Origin: Penium margaritaceum
Lineage: Eukaryota > Streptophyta > Zygnematophyceae > Desmidiales > Peniaceae
Length of the DNA stretch: 64,000 nt
Reading direction: 5' to 3'
Assembly: GCA_023375785.1 (NCBI GenBank)
Contig: SZWC01000845.1
Coordinates: 195,055 to 259,054, forward strand
Shown here in pieces: positions 1 through 11,010 of the stretch. The number at the start of each line of letters is the position of its first letter. The stretch's first letter is position 1. The notes beneath the pieces are model-generated. The model was not told the origin of the DNA and made no database searches. It saw only the letters and a program-made list of their open reading frames with translations. A program made the position numbers and the translations under genes.

Positions 1-800
1 AGTGGTTGCGAGTGGTTGCAAGTGGTTGTGGGTGGTTGCAAGTGGTTGCGAGTAGTTTGTAGTGGCTGCGAGTGGTTGCAAGAGGTTGTGCGTGGTTGCG
101 AGTGGTTGCAAGTGGTTGCGAGTGGTTGTGAGAGGTTTCGAGTTGTTGCAAGTGGTTGCAAGTTGTTGCGAGTGCTTGCGAGTGGTTGCACGTGGTTTCG
201 AGTGGTTGCAAGTGGTTTCGAGTGGTTGCAAGTGGTTGCGAGTGGTTACGAGTGGTTGCGAGTGGTTGCCAGTGGTTGCCAATGGTTGCCAGTGGTTGAA
301 AGTGGTTATAAGTGGTTGCGAGTGGTTTGACTGGTTGCGAGTGGTTGTGTGGGTTGCAAGTGGTTACGCATGGTTGCAAGTGGTTGCAAGTGGTTCCAAA
401 TGGTTGCGAGTGGTTCGAAGTGGTTGCAAGTGGTTACGAGTGGTTGCGAGTGGTTGCGAGTGGTTACGAGTGGTTGTGAGTGGCTGCGAGTGGTTACGAG
501 TGGTTGGGAGTAGTTGCAAGTGGTTGCAAGTGGTTGCAAGTGATAACGAGTGGATGCAAGTGATTGCGAGTGGTGTCAAGTGGTTGCGAGTGGTTATGAG
601 TGGCTTGGAGTGGTTGCGAGTGGTTGGGAGTGGTTGCGAGTGGTTGCTAGTCGTCGGGAGTTGTTGTGAGCGGTTGCGAGTGGTTGCGAGAGGTTGCGAG
701 TCATAGAAAGTAGTTTCAAGTAGTTCGAGTGGTTACCAGTGGTTGTAAGCTGTTGCGAGTGGTTGCGAGTGGTTCAGAGTGGTTGCGAGTTGTTGTGGGC

Positions 801-1070
801 GGTTGCGAGTGGTTGCAAGTGGTTGCAAGTGGTTGCGAGTGGTTGCAAGTGATTGTGAGTGGTTGCGAGTGGTTGGGAGTGGTTGCGAGTCATTGCGAGT
901 GGTTGCGAGAGGTTGTGAGTGGTTGCGAGTGGTTGCAAGTGGTTGCAAGTGGTTGCGAGTGGTTGCAAGTGATTGTGAGTGGTTGCGAGTGGTTGGGAGT
1001 GGTTGCGAGTCATTGCGAGTGGTTGCGAGAGGTTGTGAGTGGTTGCGAGTGGTTGCAAGTGGTTGCGAGC
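801..1070 (+). repeat. 120-bp higher-order duplication in A1
   Basis: The 60-bp blocks starting at 841 and 961 are identical. The blocks starting at 901 and 1021 match for their first 40 bases or more. The period is therefore 120 bp (12 base units) and about 2.2 copies are present. Diagnostic variants such as GGTTGCGAGTCATTGCGAG recur at the same place in each copy. Confidence 0.9.
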
Positions 1071-4000
1071 AGTTGAGAGTGGTTGTGAGTGGTTGTGAGT
1101 GCTTGCCAGTGGTTGTAAGTGGTTGTGAGTGGTTGGGAGTCGTTGCAAGTGGTTGCGAGTGGTTGCCAGCGGTTGCAAGTAGTTGCGAGTGGTTTTGAAT
1201 GGTTGCAAGAGGTTGCAAGTGGTCGCGAGTAGTCACGAGTGGTTGCGAGTGGTTGCGAGAAGTTGCGAGTAGTTGCATGTGGTTTCAAGTGGTTGCAAGT
1301 GATAGCGAGTGGATGCAATTGATTGCAAGTGGTTGCAAGTGGTTGCGAGTGGTTGTGAGTGGCTTCGAGTGGTTGCGAGTGGTTGGGAGTGGTTGCGAGT
1401 GGTTGCGAGTCGTCGGGAGTTGTTGTGAGTGGTTGCGAGTGGTTGCGGGAGGTTGCAAGTGGATCAAAGTGGTTTCGAGTGGTTGCGAGTGGTTCCGAGT
1501 GGTTGCGAGTAATTGCGAGTGGTTCAGAGTAGTTGCGAGTTATTGCGGGTGGTTGCGAGTGGTTGCAAGTGGTTGCAAGTGGTTACGAGTGGTGGCAAGC
1601 GGTTGTGAGTGGTTACGAGTTGTTGTGAGTGGTTGCAAATGGTTGCGAGTGGTTGCGAGTGGTTGTCACTGGTTGCAAGTGGTTGCGAGTGGTTACGAGT
1701 GGTTGTGAGTGGTTGCAAGTGCTTGCGAGTGGTTGTATGTTGTTGCGATTGGTTGCGATTTGTGCAAGTGATTGCAAGTGGCTGCGAGTGGTTGCAAGTG
1801 GCTGTGAGTGGATCCCCGTGGTTGCATGTACGAGTGCTTGCCAGTGATTACGAGAGGTTCTGAGTGGTTGCAAGTGGTTGCAAGTGGTTGCAAGTGGATA
1901 GGAGTGTTTGCAAGTGGTTACGAGTGGTTGCGAGTGGTTACAAGTGGTTGTGAGTGGTTGCAAGTGGTTGTGAGTGGATGCGAGTCGCTGTGAGTTGTTG
2001 TGAGTGGTTGCAAGTGGTTTCGAGTTGTTGCGAATGGTTACGAGTGGTTGCGCATGGTTGCGAGTGGTTTGAAGTGGTTGCGAGCTGTTGCTAGAGCTTG
2101 CGAGTGGTTGCAAGTGGGTGCGAGTGGTTGTGAGTGGTTGTGAGTGCTTGGGAGTGGTTGCAAGTGGTTGCAAGTTGTTGCGAGTGGTTACAAGTTGTTG
2201 CAAGTGGTTGCAAGTGCATGCGAGTGGTTTTGAGTGGTTGCAAGTGGTTGCAGTTGGTTGTGAGTGGTTGCGAGTGGTTGCAAGTGGTTGCGAGGGGTTG
2301 CGAGTGGTTGCGAGTAGTTGCAAGTGGTTGCGAGTGGTTGAAATTGGTTGAAAGTGGTTGCGAGTGGTTGTAAGTGGTTGGGAGTGGTTGCGAGTTGTTG
2401 CGAGTGGTTGCGAGTGGTTGCGAGCGGTTGAGAGTGGTTGCGAGAGGTTGCAAGTGATTTTGAGTGGTTGCGAGTGGTTGCGAGTGGTTGCGAGTGGTCG
2501 CGAGTAGTTGTGAGTGGTTGCAAGTGGTTGCAAGTGCTTGTGAGTGCTTGCAAGTGGTTGTGAGTGGTTGTGAGTGGTTGCAAGCGGATGCAAGTAAATG
2601 TGTGTAGTTGCAAGTGGTTGCGAGTGGTTGCGAGTGGTTGGAAGTGATTGCGAGTGGTTGCGAGTGGTTGCAAGTGCTTGCAAGTGGTTGTGAGTGCTTA
2701 TAAGTTTTTTCGACTGGTTGTAAGTGGTTGCAAGTGGTTGTGAGTGGTTGAGAGTGATTAATGTTGTTCCGTGGTTTCGAGTGGTTGAGAGTGGTTGTAA
2801 GTGGTTGAAAGTGGTTTTCGAGTGGTTACAAATGGTTACGAGTGGTTGCTTATAGTTGCATGTGGTTGCGAGTCGTTGTGAGTGGTTGCGTGTGGTTACG
2901 AATGTTTGAAAGTGGTTGCGAGTGCTTGCAAGTTGTTGCAAGTGGTTGCAAGTGGTTGCCAGTGGTTGCAAGTGGTTGCGAGTGGTTATGAGTGGTTAGC
3001 AGTGGTTGCGCGTTGTTGTGAGTGGTTGTATGTTTTTGTGAGTGGTTGCGAGTGGTTGCATGTGGTTGCAAGTAGTCGCAAGTGGTTGCAAGAGATTGCA
3101 CATGGTTGCAAGTGGTTGCGAGTGGTTGCGAGTGGTTGCGAGTGGTTGCGAGTGCTTGCAAGTGGTTGTGAGTGGTTGTGAGTGGTTTCAAGTGGTTGCA
3201 AGCGGTTTTGAGTGGTTGCGAGTGATTGCAAGTGGTTGCACGTGGTTCCAAATGGTTGCGAGTGATTGCGAATGGTTCCGAGTGGTTGTAAGTGGTTGCG
3301 AGTTGTTCCGAGTACTTGGAAGTGGTTGTGAGTACTTGCAGGTGGTAAGAGTGGTTAGGAGGGATTGTGAGTGGTTCAGAGTGGTTGAGTGGTTGCAAGT
3401 GGTCGCAAGTGGTTGTAAGTGGTTGCGAGTGGTCGCAAGTCATTGCGAGTGGGTGCAAGTGGTTGCGAGTGGTTACGAGTGGTTGCGAGTGGTTGCGAGT
3501 GGTTGCAAGTGGTTGTGAGTGGTTGTGACTGGCTGTAAGTGGTTGCGAGTGCTTGCAAGTGGTTGTGAGTGGGTGTGAGTGGTTGTGAGTCGTTGCAAGT
3601 GGTTGCGAGTAATTGCGAGTGGTTCCAAGTAAATAAGAGTGGTTGCAAGTTGTTGCGAGTGGTTGCAAGTGTTTGTGAGTGGTTGCGAGTGCTTGTAAGC
3701 ATTTTGGAGTGCTTGTGAGTGGTTGCGAGTGGTTGCGAGTGGTTGCAAGCGGTTGCGAGTGGTTGGGAGTGGTTAAGAGTGCGTGCATGTGTTTGCGAGT
3801 GGTTGCGAGTGGTTGCGAGTAGGTGCGAGTGGTTGCGAGTAGGTGCGAGTGGTTGCAAGTGGTTCTGAGTGGTTGCAAGTGCTTGTGAGTGGTTGCGAAT
3901 TGTTGCGAGTGGTTGTGAGTGGTTGTGAGTGGTTGCGAGTGATTGAGAGTGGTTGGGAGTAATTACAAGTGGTTGCGAGTGGTTGCGAGTGGTTGCAAGT

Positions 4001-4100
4001 GGTTGCAAGTGGTTGTGAGTGGTTGTCAGTGGTTGCGAGTGGTTGCGAGTGCTTGCAAGTGAGTGTGAGTGGTTGTGAGTGGTTGCAAGTGGTTGCAAGT

Positions 4101-4500
4101 GGTTGCAAGTGGTTGCGAGTGGTTGAAAATGTACTTGTGTGGTTGTGACTGGTTGCAAGTGGTTGTGAATGGTTGCAAGTGGTTGTGGGTGGTTGCAAGT
4201 GGTTGCGACTAGTTACGAGTGGCTGCGAGTGGTTGCGAGTGGTTGCGAGTGGTTGCGAGTGGTTGCGAGTGGTTGCGAGTGGTTGCCAGTGGTTGTGAAA
4301 CGTTGCGAGTTGTTGCAAGTGGTTGCAAGTGGTTGCGAGTGGTTGAAAATGTACTTGTGTGGTTGTGACTGGTTGCAAGTGGTTGTGAATGGTTGCAAGT
4401 GGTTGTGGGTGGTTGCAAGTGGTTGCGACTAGTTACGAGTGGCTGCGAGTGGTTGCGAGTGGTTGCGAGTGGTTGCCAGTTGTTGCAAGCGGTTGTAAGT
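4101..4500 (+). repeat. 220-bp higher-order duplication in A1
   Basis: The atypical string GGTTGAAAATGTACTTGTGT lies at 4121 and again at 4341, followed in both places by the same order of variant units (GTTGTGACTGG, then GTTGTGGGTGG, then GCGACTAGTTACGAG). The offset is 220 bp, or 22 base units. Confidence 0.9.
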
Positions 4501-4886
4501 GGTTGCGAGTGGTTCTGACTGGTTGCGAGTGGTTGCAAGGGTTGCGAGTGGTTACGCATGGTTGCAAGTGGTTGCAAGTGGTTACGAGTGGTTGCGAGTG
4601 GTTGGAAGTGGTTGTAAGTGGTTGCGAGTGGTTGCAAGTGGTTGCGAGTGGTTACGAGTGGTTGTAGGTTGCTGCGAGTGGTTGCGAGTGGTTGGGAGTA
4701 GTTGCAAGTGGTTCCAAGTGGTTGCAAGTGATAGCGAGTGGATGCAAGTGATTGCTAGTGGTTGCAAGTGGTTGCGAGTGGTTGTGAGTAGTTGCAAATG
4801 GTTGCGAGTGGTTGTTAGTAGTTGCGATAGTTGCCAGTGGCTGTGAGTGGTTGTGAGTGGTTTCGAGTGGTTGCAAGTGGTTGGGA

Positions 4887-5035
4887 GTGGTTGCGAGTGG
4901 TTGCGAGTTATTTGCGCGTGGTTGCGAGTGGTTGCGAGTGGTTTCAAGTGGTTGTGAGTGGTTGCGAGTGGTTGCGAGTTATTTGCGCGTGGTTGCGAGT
5001 GGTTGCGAGTGGTTTCAAGTGGTTGTGAGTGGTTG
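4887..5035 (+). repeat. 71-bp tandem duplication in A1
   Basis: GAGTTATTTGCGCGTGG occurs at 4905 and 4976 with matching flanks. The offset of 71 bp is not a multiple of 10, because each copy carries the slipped 11-bp unit TTATTTGCGCG. Confidence 0.85.
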
Positions 5036-5660
5036 CAAGTGGTTGCGAGTGGGAGCGAGTGGTTGCGAGTGGCTGGGAATGGTTGCGAGTGTTTGGGATT
5101 GGTTGCAAGTGGTTGCGAGTTGTTGCGAGTGTTTGTGAGTGGTTGCAAGTGGTTGTGGGTGGTTGCGAGTGGTGTTGAGTGGTTACAAGTGGTTGCAAGT
5201 GGTTGTGAGTGTGTGCCAGTGGTTGCGAGTTGTTGCGAGTGGTTGCGAGTGGTTGCGTATGGTTGCTAGTTGTTGCGAGTAGTTGTGAGTGGTTGCGAGT
5301 GGTCGCAAGTGGTTGCAAGTCGTTGCGAGTGGTTATGAGTGGTTGCAAGTGGTTGTGAGTAGTTACAAGTGGTTGCAAGTTGTTATGAGTGGTTGCAAGT
5401 GGTTGCGAGGAACTACGATTTGTTGCAAGTGGTTATGAGTGATTGCAAGTGGTTGCGAGTGGTTGTGGGTTGTTCCGAGTGGTTGCAAGTGGTTGCAAGT
5501 GGTTGCAAGTGGTGATGAGTTGTTGCGAGTTGTTATGAGTGGTTGCGAGTGGTTGCGAGTGGTTGGGTCGTCGCGAGTGGTTGCGAGTGGTTGCAAGTGG
5601 TTGCGCATGGTTGCGAGTGGTTACAAGTGGTTGCCAGTGGTTGCGAGTGGTTGTAAGTGG

Positions 5661-7169
5661 TTGCAAGTGGTTGTGAGTGTGTGCCAGTGGTTGCGAGTTG
5701 TTGCGGGTGGTGGCAAGTGGTTGCGAGTGTTTGCAAGTTGTTGCGATTGCTTGCAAGTGGTTGTGAGTGTGTGCCAGTGGTTGCGAGTTGTTGCGGGTGG
5801 TGGCAAGTGGTTGCGAGTGTTTGCAAGTTGTTGCGATTGCTTGCAAGTGGTTGTGAGTGTGTGCCAGTGGTTGCGAGTTGTTGCGGGTGGTGGCAAGTGG
5901 TTGCGAGTGTTTGCAAGTTGTTGCGATTGCTTGCAAGTGGTTGTGAGTGTGTGCCAGTGGTTGCGAGTTGTTGCGGGTGGTGGCAAGTGGTTGCGAGTGT
6001 TTGCAAGTTGTTGCGATTGCTTGCAAGTGGTTGTGAGTGTGTGCCAGTGGTTGCGAGTTGTTGCGGGTGGTGGCAAGTGGTTGCGAGTGTTTGCAAGTTG
6101 TTGCGATTGCTTGCAAGTGGTTGTGAGTGTGTGCCAGTGGTTGCGAGTTGTTGCGGGTGGTGGCAAGTGGTTGCGAGTGTTTGCAAGTTGTTGCGATTGC
6201 TTGCAAGTGGTTGTGAGTGTGTGCCAGTGGTTGCGAGTTGTTGCGGGTGGTGGCAAGTGGTTGCGAGTGTTTGCAAGTTGTTGCGATTGCTTGCAAGTGG
6301 TTGTGAGTGTGTGCCAGTGGTTGCGAGTTGTTGCGGGTGGTGGCAAGTGGTTGCGAGTGTTTGCAAGTTGTTGCGATTGCTTGCAAGTGGTTGTGAGTGT
6401 GTGCCAGTGGTTGCGAGTTGTTGCGGGTGGTGGCAAGTGGTTGCGAGTGTTTGCAAGTTGTTGCGATTGCTTGCAAGTGGTTGTGAGTGTGTGCCAGTGG
6501 TTGCGAGTTGTTGCGGGTGGTGGCAAGTGGTTGCGAGTGTTTGCAAGTTGTTGCGATTGCTTGCAAGTGGTTGTGAGTGTGTGCCAGTGGTTGCGAGTTG
6601 TTGCGGGTGGTGGCAAGTGGTTGCGAGTGTTTGCAAGTTGTTGCGATTGCTTGCAAGTGGTTGTGAGTGTGTGCCAGTGGTTGCGAGTTGTTGCGGGTGG
6701 TGGCAAGTGGTTGCGAGTGTTTGCAAGTTGTTGCGATTGCTTGCAAGTGGTTGTGAGTGTGTGCCAGTGGTTGCGAGTTGTTGCGGGTGGTGGCAAGTGG
6801 TTGCGAGTGTTTGCAAGTTGTTGCGATTGCTTGCAAGTGGTTGTGAGTGTGTGCCAGTGGTTGCGAGTTGTTGCGGGTGGTGGCAAGTGGTTGCGAGTGT
6901 TTGCAAGTTGTTGCGATTGCTTGCAAGTGGTTGTGAGTGTGTGCCAGTGGTTGCGAGTTGTTGCGGGTGGTGGCAAGTGGTTGCGAGTGTTTGCAAGTTG
7001 TTGCGATTGCTTGCAAGTGGTTGTGAGTGTGTGCCAGTGGTTGCGAGTTGTTGCGGGTGGTGGCAAGTGGTTGCGAGTGTTTGCAAGTTGTTGCGATTGC
7101 TTGCAAGTGGTTGTGAGTGTGTGCCAGTGGTTGCGAGTTGTTGCGGGTGGTGGCAAGTGGTTGCGAGTG
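5661..7169 (+). repeat. Homogeneous 90-bp higher-order repeat, about 17 copies
   Basis: Nine variant 10-bp units form a 90-bp super-unit that repeats about 16.8 times. No difference between copies is seen by eye: blocks 180 bp apart are identical line for line throughout. Marker variants inside each copy are GTGTGTGCCAGTGG, GCGGGTGGTGGCAAG and TTGTTGCGATTGC. Single diverged relatives of the super-unit occur near 5198-5240, 8118-8180, 8908-8960 and 17525-17585. The uniform block therefore looks like a recent amplification of one pre-existing segment. Confidence 0.97.
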
Positions 7170-7839
7170 CTTGCAAGTGGGTGCGAGTGGTTGCAAGTGG
7201 TTGCGAGTGGTTGCAAGTGGTTTTGAGTGGTTGAGAATGGTTGCGAGTGGTTGTGAGTGGTTGCGAGTGGTTGCAAGTGGTTGTGAGTTGTTTTGAGTGG
7301 TCATGAGTGGATGAGAGTTGTTGGGAGTGGTTGTGAGTGATTGCGAGAGGTTGCAAGTGGTTTCAAGTGGTTGCGATTGGTTGCGAGTGGTTTTGTGTGT
7401 TTGCGAGTGGTGGCGAGGGTTGCGAGTGGTTGTGAGTGGTTGCACGTGGTTGTGAGTAATTGCCAGTGGTTGTGAGTGTTTGCAAGATGTTGTGAGTGGT
7501 TGCGAGTGATTGCAAGTGGTTTTGTGTGGTTGCGAGTTGCTGCCAGTGGTTGCGAATGGTTGCGAGTGGTATTTAGTGGTTGCAAGTCGTTGCGAGTGGT
7601 TGCGAGTGGTTGTGAGTGGTTGCGAGTGGTTTTGAGTGGTTGAAAGTGGTTGTGAGTGGTTGCGAGTGGTTATGAGTGGTTGCAAGCAGTAACGAGTGTT
7701 TGCGAGTGGTTGTGATTGGTTGAGAGTGGTTGCAAGTGGTTGCGAGTGGTTGCGAGTACTTGCGAGTTATTGGGAGTGATTGCGAGTGGTTGCGAGTGGT
7801 TGCGAGTGGTTGCGAGTGGTTACGAGTGATTACGAGTGG

Positions 7840-9430
7840 CTACGAGTAGTTACGAGTATTTGCGAGTGGTTGTGATTGGTTGTGATTGCTTACAAGTGGT
7901 TGCTAGTGGTTGCAAGTGGGTGCAAGTGCTTGCAAGTGCGTGCGAGTGGTTGCAAGTGGTTGCGAGTGGTTGCAACTGGTTTTGAGTGGTTGAGAATGGT
8001 TGCGAGTGGTTGTGAGTGGTTGCGAGTGGTTGCTAGTGGTTGCGACTGGTTTCGAATGGTTGCGAGAGGTTGCATATAGGTGCAAGTGGTTGGGAGTGAA
8101 TCTGAGTGGTTGGGTGTGGTTGCGAGTGTTTGCAAGTTGTTGCGATTGCTTGCAAGTGGTTGTGAGTTGTTGCCAGTGGTTACCTTTGGTTGCAATTGGT
8201 TGCGAGTAGTTTAGATTGGTTGCAAGTGGTTGTGAGTGGTTGCGAGTGGTTGCAAGTGGTTGCGAGTTGTTGCGAGCGGTTGCATGAGGTTGTGAGTGGT
8301 TGCGAGTGGTTGCGAGTGATTGCGAGGGATTACGAGTGGTTGCGACTGGTTACAAGTTGTTGTGAGTGGTTGTCGATGGTTGCGAGTGGGTGTGAGTGCT
8401 TGCAAGTTGTTGTGAGTGGTTGTGAGTGGTTGCAAGTGGTTGCAAGTGGTTGTGAGTGGTTGCAAGTGGTTGCGAGTGGTTGCGAGTGGTTGCAAGTGGT
8501 TGCGAGTGGTTGCGAGTGGTTGCGAGTGCTTGCAAGTAGTTATGATTGCTTATAAGTGGTTGCGACTGGTTGCGAGTGGTTACCAGTGGCTACGAGCAGT
8601 TACGAGTGTTTGTGTGTGGTTGTGATTGGTTGTGCGTGCTTGCAAGTGGTTGCTAGTGGTTGCAAGTGGGTGCAAGTGCTTGCAAGTGGGTGCGAGTGGT
8701 TGCAAGTGGTCGCGAGTGGTTGCAAGTGGTTTTGAGTGGTTGAGAATGGTTACGAGTGGTTGTGAGTGGTTGCAAGTGGTTGTGAGTGGTTGCAAGTCGT
8801 TGCGAGCCGTTGCGAGTGGTTCCAAGTGGTTGCAAGTGGTTGCGACTGGTTGCGAATGGTTGCGAGAGGTTGCATATAGGTGCAAGTGGTTGGAAGTGAA
8901 TCTGAGTGGTTGCGAGTGTTTGCAAGTTGTTGCTTTTTCTTGCAAGTGGTTGCGAGTGGTTGCCAGTGGTTATCATTGGTTGCAAGTGGTTGCGAGTAGT
9001 TGCGATTGGTTGCAAGTGGTTGTGAGTGGTTGGGAGTGGTGGCAAGTGGTTGCAAGTTGTTGCGAGTGGTTGCATGAGGTTGTGAGTGGTTGCGAGTGGT
9101 TGCGAGAGGTTGCAAGGAGTTACGAGTGGTTGCGAGTGGTGACAAGTTGTTGTGAGTAGTTGTTGGTGGTTGCGAGTGGTTGTGAGTACTTGTAAGTTGT
9201 TGTGAGTGGTTGTGAGTGCTTGCAAGTGGTTGCAAGTGGTTGTGAGTGGTTGCAAGTGGTTGCGATTGGTTGCGAGTGGTTGCAAGTGGTTGCGAGTGGT
9301 TGCGAGTGGTTGTGAGTGCTTGCAAGTAGTTGTGAGTTCTTATAAGTGGTTGCGACTGGTTGCGAGTGGTTCCGAGTGGTTGTGAGTGCTTGCAAGTAGT
9401 TTTGAGTTCTTATAAGTGGTTGCGACTGGT
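7840..9430 (+). repeat. Tandem pair of ~0.75-0.8 kb segments in A1, ending in a 70-bp duplication
   Basis: The rare string TTGCATATAGGTGCAAGTGG followed by GTGAATCTGAG lies near 8070 and 8870 (offset 800). TGCTAGTGGTTGCAAGTGGG lies at 7901 and 8651 (offset 750). Two diverged copies of one ~0.75-0.8 kb segment are therefore adjacent. At the right end, TGTGAGTGCTTGCAAGTAGT recurs at 9311 and 9381, giving a 70-bp local duplication. The same segment occurs a third time in array A2 near 17210-18120. Confidence 0.8.
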
Positions 9431-10620
9431 TGCGAGTGGTTGCGAGAGGTTGCAAGTGGTTATGAGTGGTTGAGAGTGGTTTCCAGTGGTTGCGTGGTTG
9501 CAAGTGGTTCTGAGTGGTTGTGAGTGGTTGCGAGTAGTTGCAAGTGGTTGCAAGTGGTTGCGAGTGGTTGCAAATGGTTGCGAGTGGATGCGTACAGTTG
9601 CAAGTGATTGAGAGTGGTTGTGAGTAGTTGCGCGTGGTTGCGAATGTTTGCAAGTTGTTGCGAGAACTTGCAAGTGGTTGCAAGTGGTTGCAAGTGGTTG
9701 GCAGTGGTTGCCAGTGGTTGCGAGTGGTTGCCAGTGGTTGCCAGTGGTTGCACTTCGTTGCGAGTGGTCGCAAGTGGTTGTGAGTAGTTGCGAGTGGTTG
9801 CAAGTGGTTGCAAGTGGTTGCAAGTGGGTGCAAAAGGTTGCAAGTGGTTGCAAGTGGTTGCAATTGGTTGTGAGTGATTATGAGTACTTGTGAGTGGTTG
9901 CAACTGGTTGTGAGTGGTTGTAAGTTGTTGCATGTTGTTGTGAGTGCTTGCAAGTGGTTGTGAGTGGTTGTGAATGGTTGCATGTGATTGCAAGCAGTTG
10001 CGAGTGGTTGCGAGTGATTGCAAGTGGTTGCATGTGGTTGCAAATGGTTGCGAGTGGCTGTGAATGGTTCCGAGAGGTCGCAAGTGGTTGCGAGTGCTTG
10101 CACATGGTTATGAGTGGTTGCAGGTGGTTGCGAGTGGTTGCGAGAGGTTTTGAGTGGTTGCAATTTGATGCGAGTGGTTGCAAGTGGTTTTACGTGGTTG
10201 CATGTGGTTGCCAGTGGTTGCCAGTGGTTGCACATGGTTGCAAGTTGTGGCGAGTGGTTGCGAGTGGTTGTGAGTAGTTGAGAGTGGTTGCAAGTGGTTT
10301 CACATGGTTGTGAGTTGTTGTGAGTGGTTACAAGTGGTTGAAAGTGGTTGCAAGGTTTTGCGAGTAGTTACAAGTAGTTGCGAGTGGTTGCGAGTAGTTG
10401 CAAGTGGTTGTGTGTGGTTGTGAGTGGTTACGAGTGGTTGCAAGTGCTTGCAAGTTGTTGTGAGTGCTTGTGAGTGGTTGCGAGTGGTTGCAAGTGGTTG
10501 CGAGTTGTTGCGAGTGGTTGCGAGTGGTTGCGAGTGGATGCAAGTGGTTGCGAGTGGTTGCGACTGGTTGTGAGTAGTTGCAAGTGGTTGTGAGTGGTTG
10601 TGAGTGGTTGCGAGTGGTTG

Positions 10621-11010
10621 CGAGTGGTTGCGAGTGGTTGCGAGTGGTTGCGAGTGCTTGCAAGTGGTTGCGAGTGGTTGCGAGTGGTTGTGAGTGGTTG
10701 CAAGTGGTTGTCAGTGGTTGCGAGTGGTTGCGAGTGGTTGCGAGTGCTTGCAAGTGGTTGCGAGTGGTTGCGAGTGGTTGTGAGTGGTTGCAAGTGGTTG
10801 TCAGTGGTTGCGAGTGGTTGCGAGTGGTTGCGAGTGCTTGCAAGTGGTTGCGAGTGGTTGCGAGTGGTTGTGAGTGGTTGCAAGTGGTTGTCAGTGGTTG
10901 CGAGTGGTTGCGAGTGGTTGCGAGTGCTTGCAAGTGGTTGCGAGTGGTTGCGAGTGGTTGTGAGTGGTTGCAAGTGGTTGTCAGTGGTTGCGAGTGGTTG
11001 CGAGTGGTTG
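10621..11010 (+). repeat. Second 90-bp higher-order repeat, about 4 copies
   Basis: The variant CGAGTGCTTG recurs at 10651, 10741, 10831 and 10921, each followed by the same eight units, including TCAGTGGTTG. The period is 90 bp. Its composition differs from the 90-bp repeat at 5661-7169, so the two amplifications are independent. Confidence 0.93.

Noticed and set aside
5661-7169. CRISPR-like array
   Set aside because: Repeats are directly contiguous and every position is repeated. There are no unique spacers and no cas-like genes, and the context is eukaryotic.
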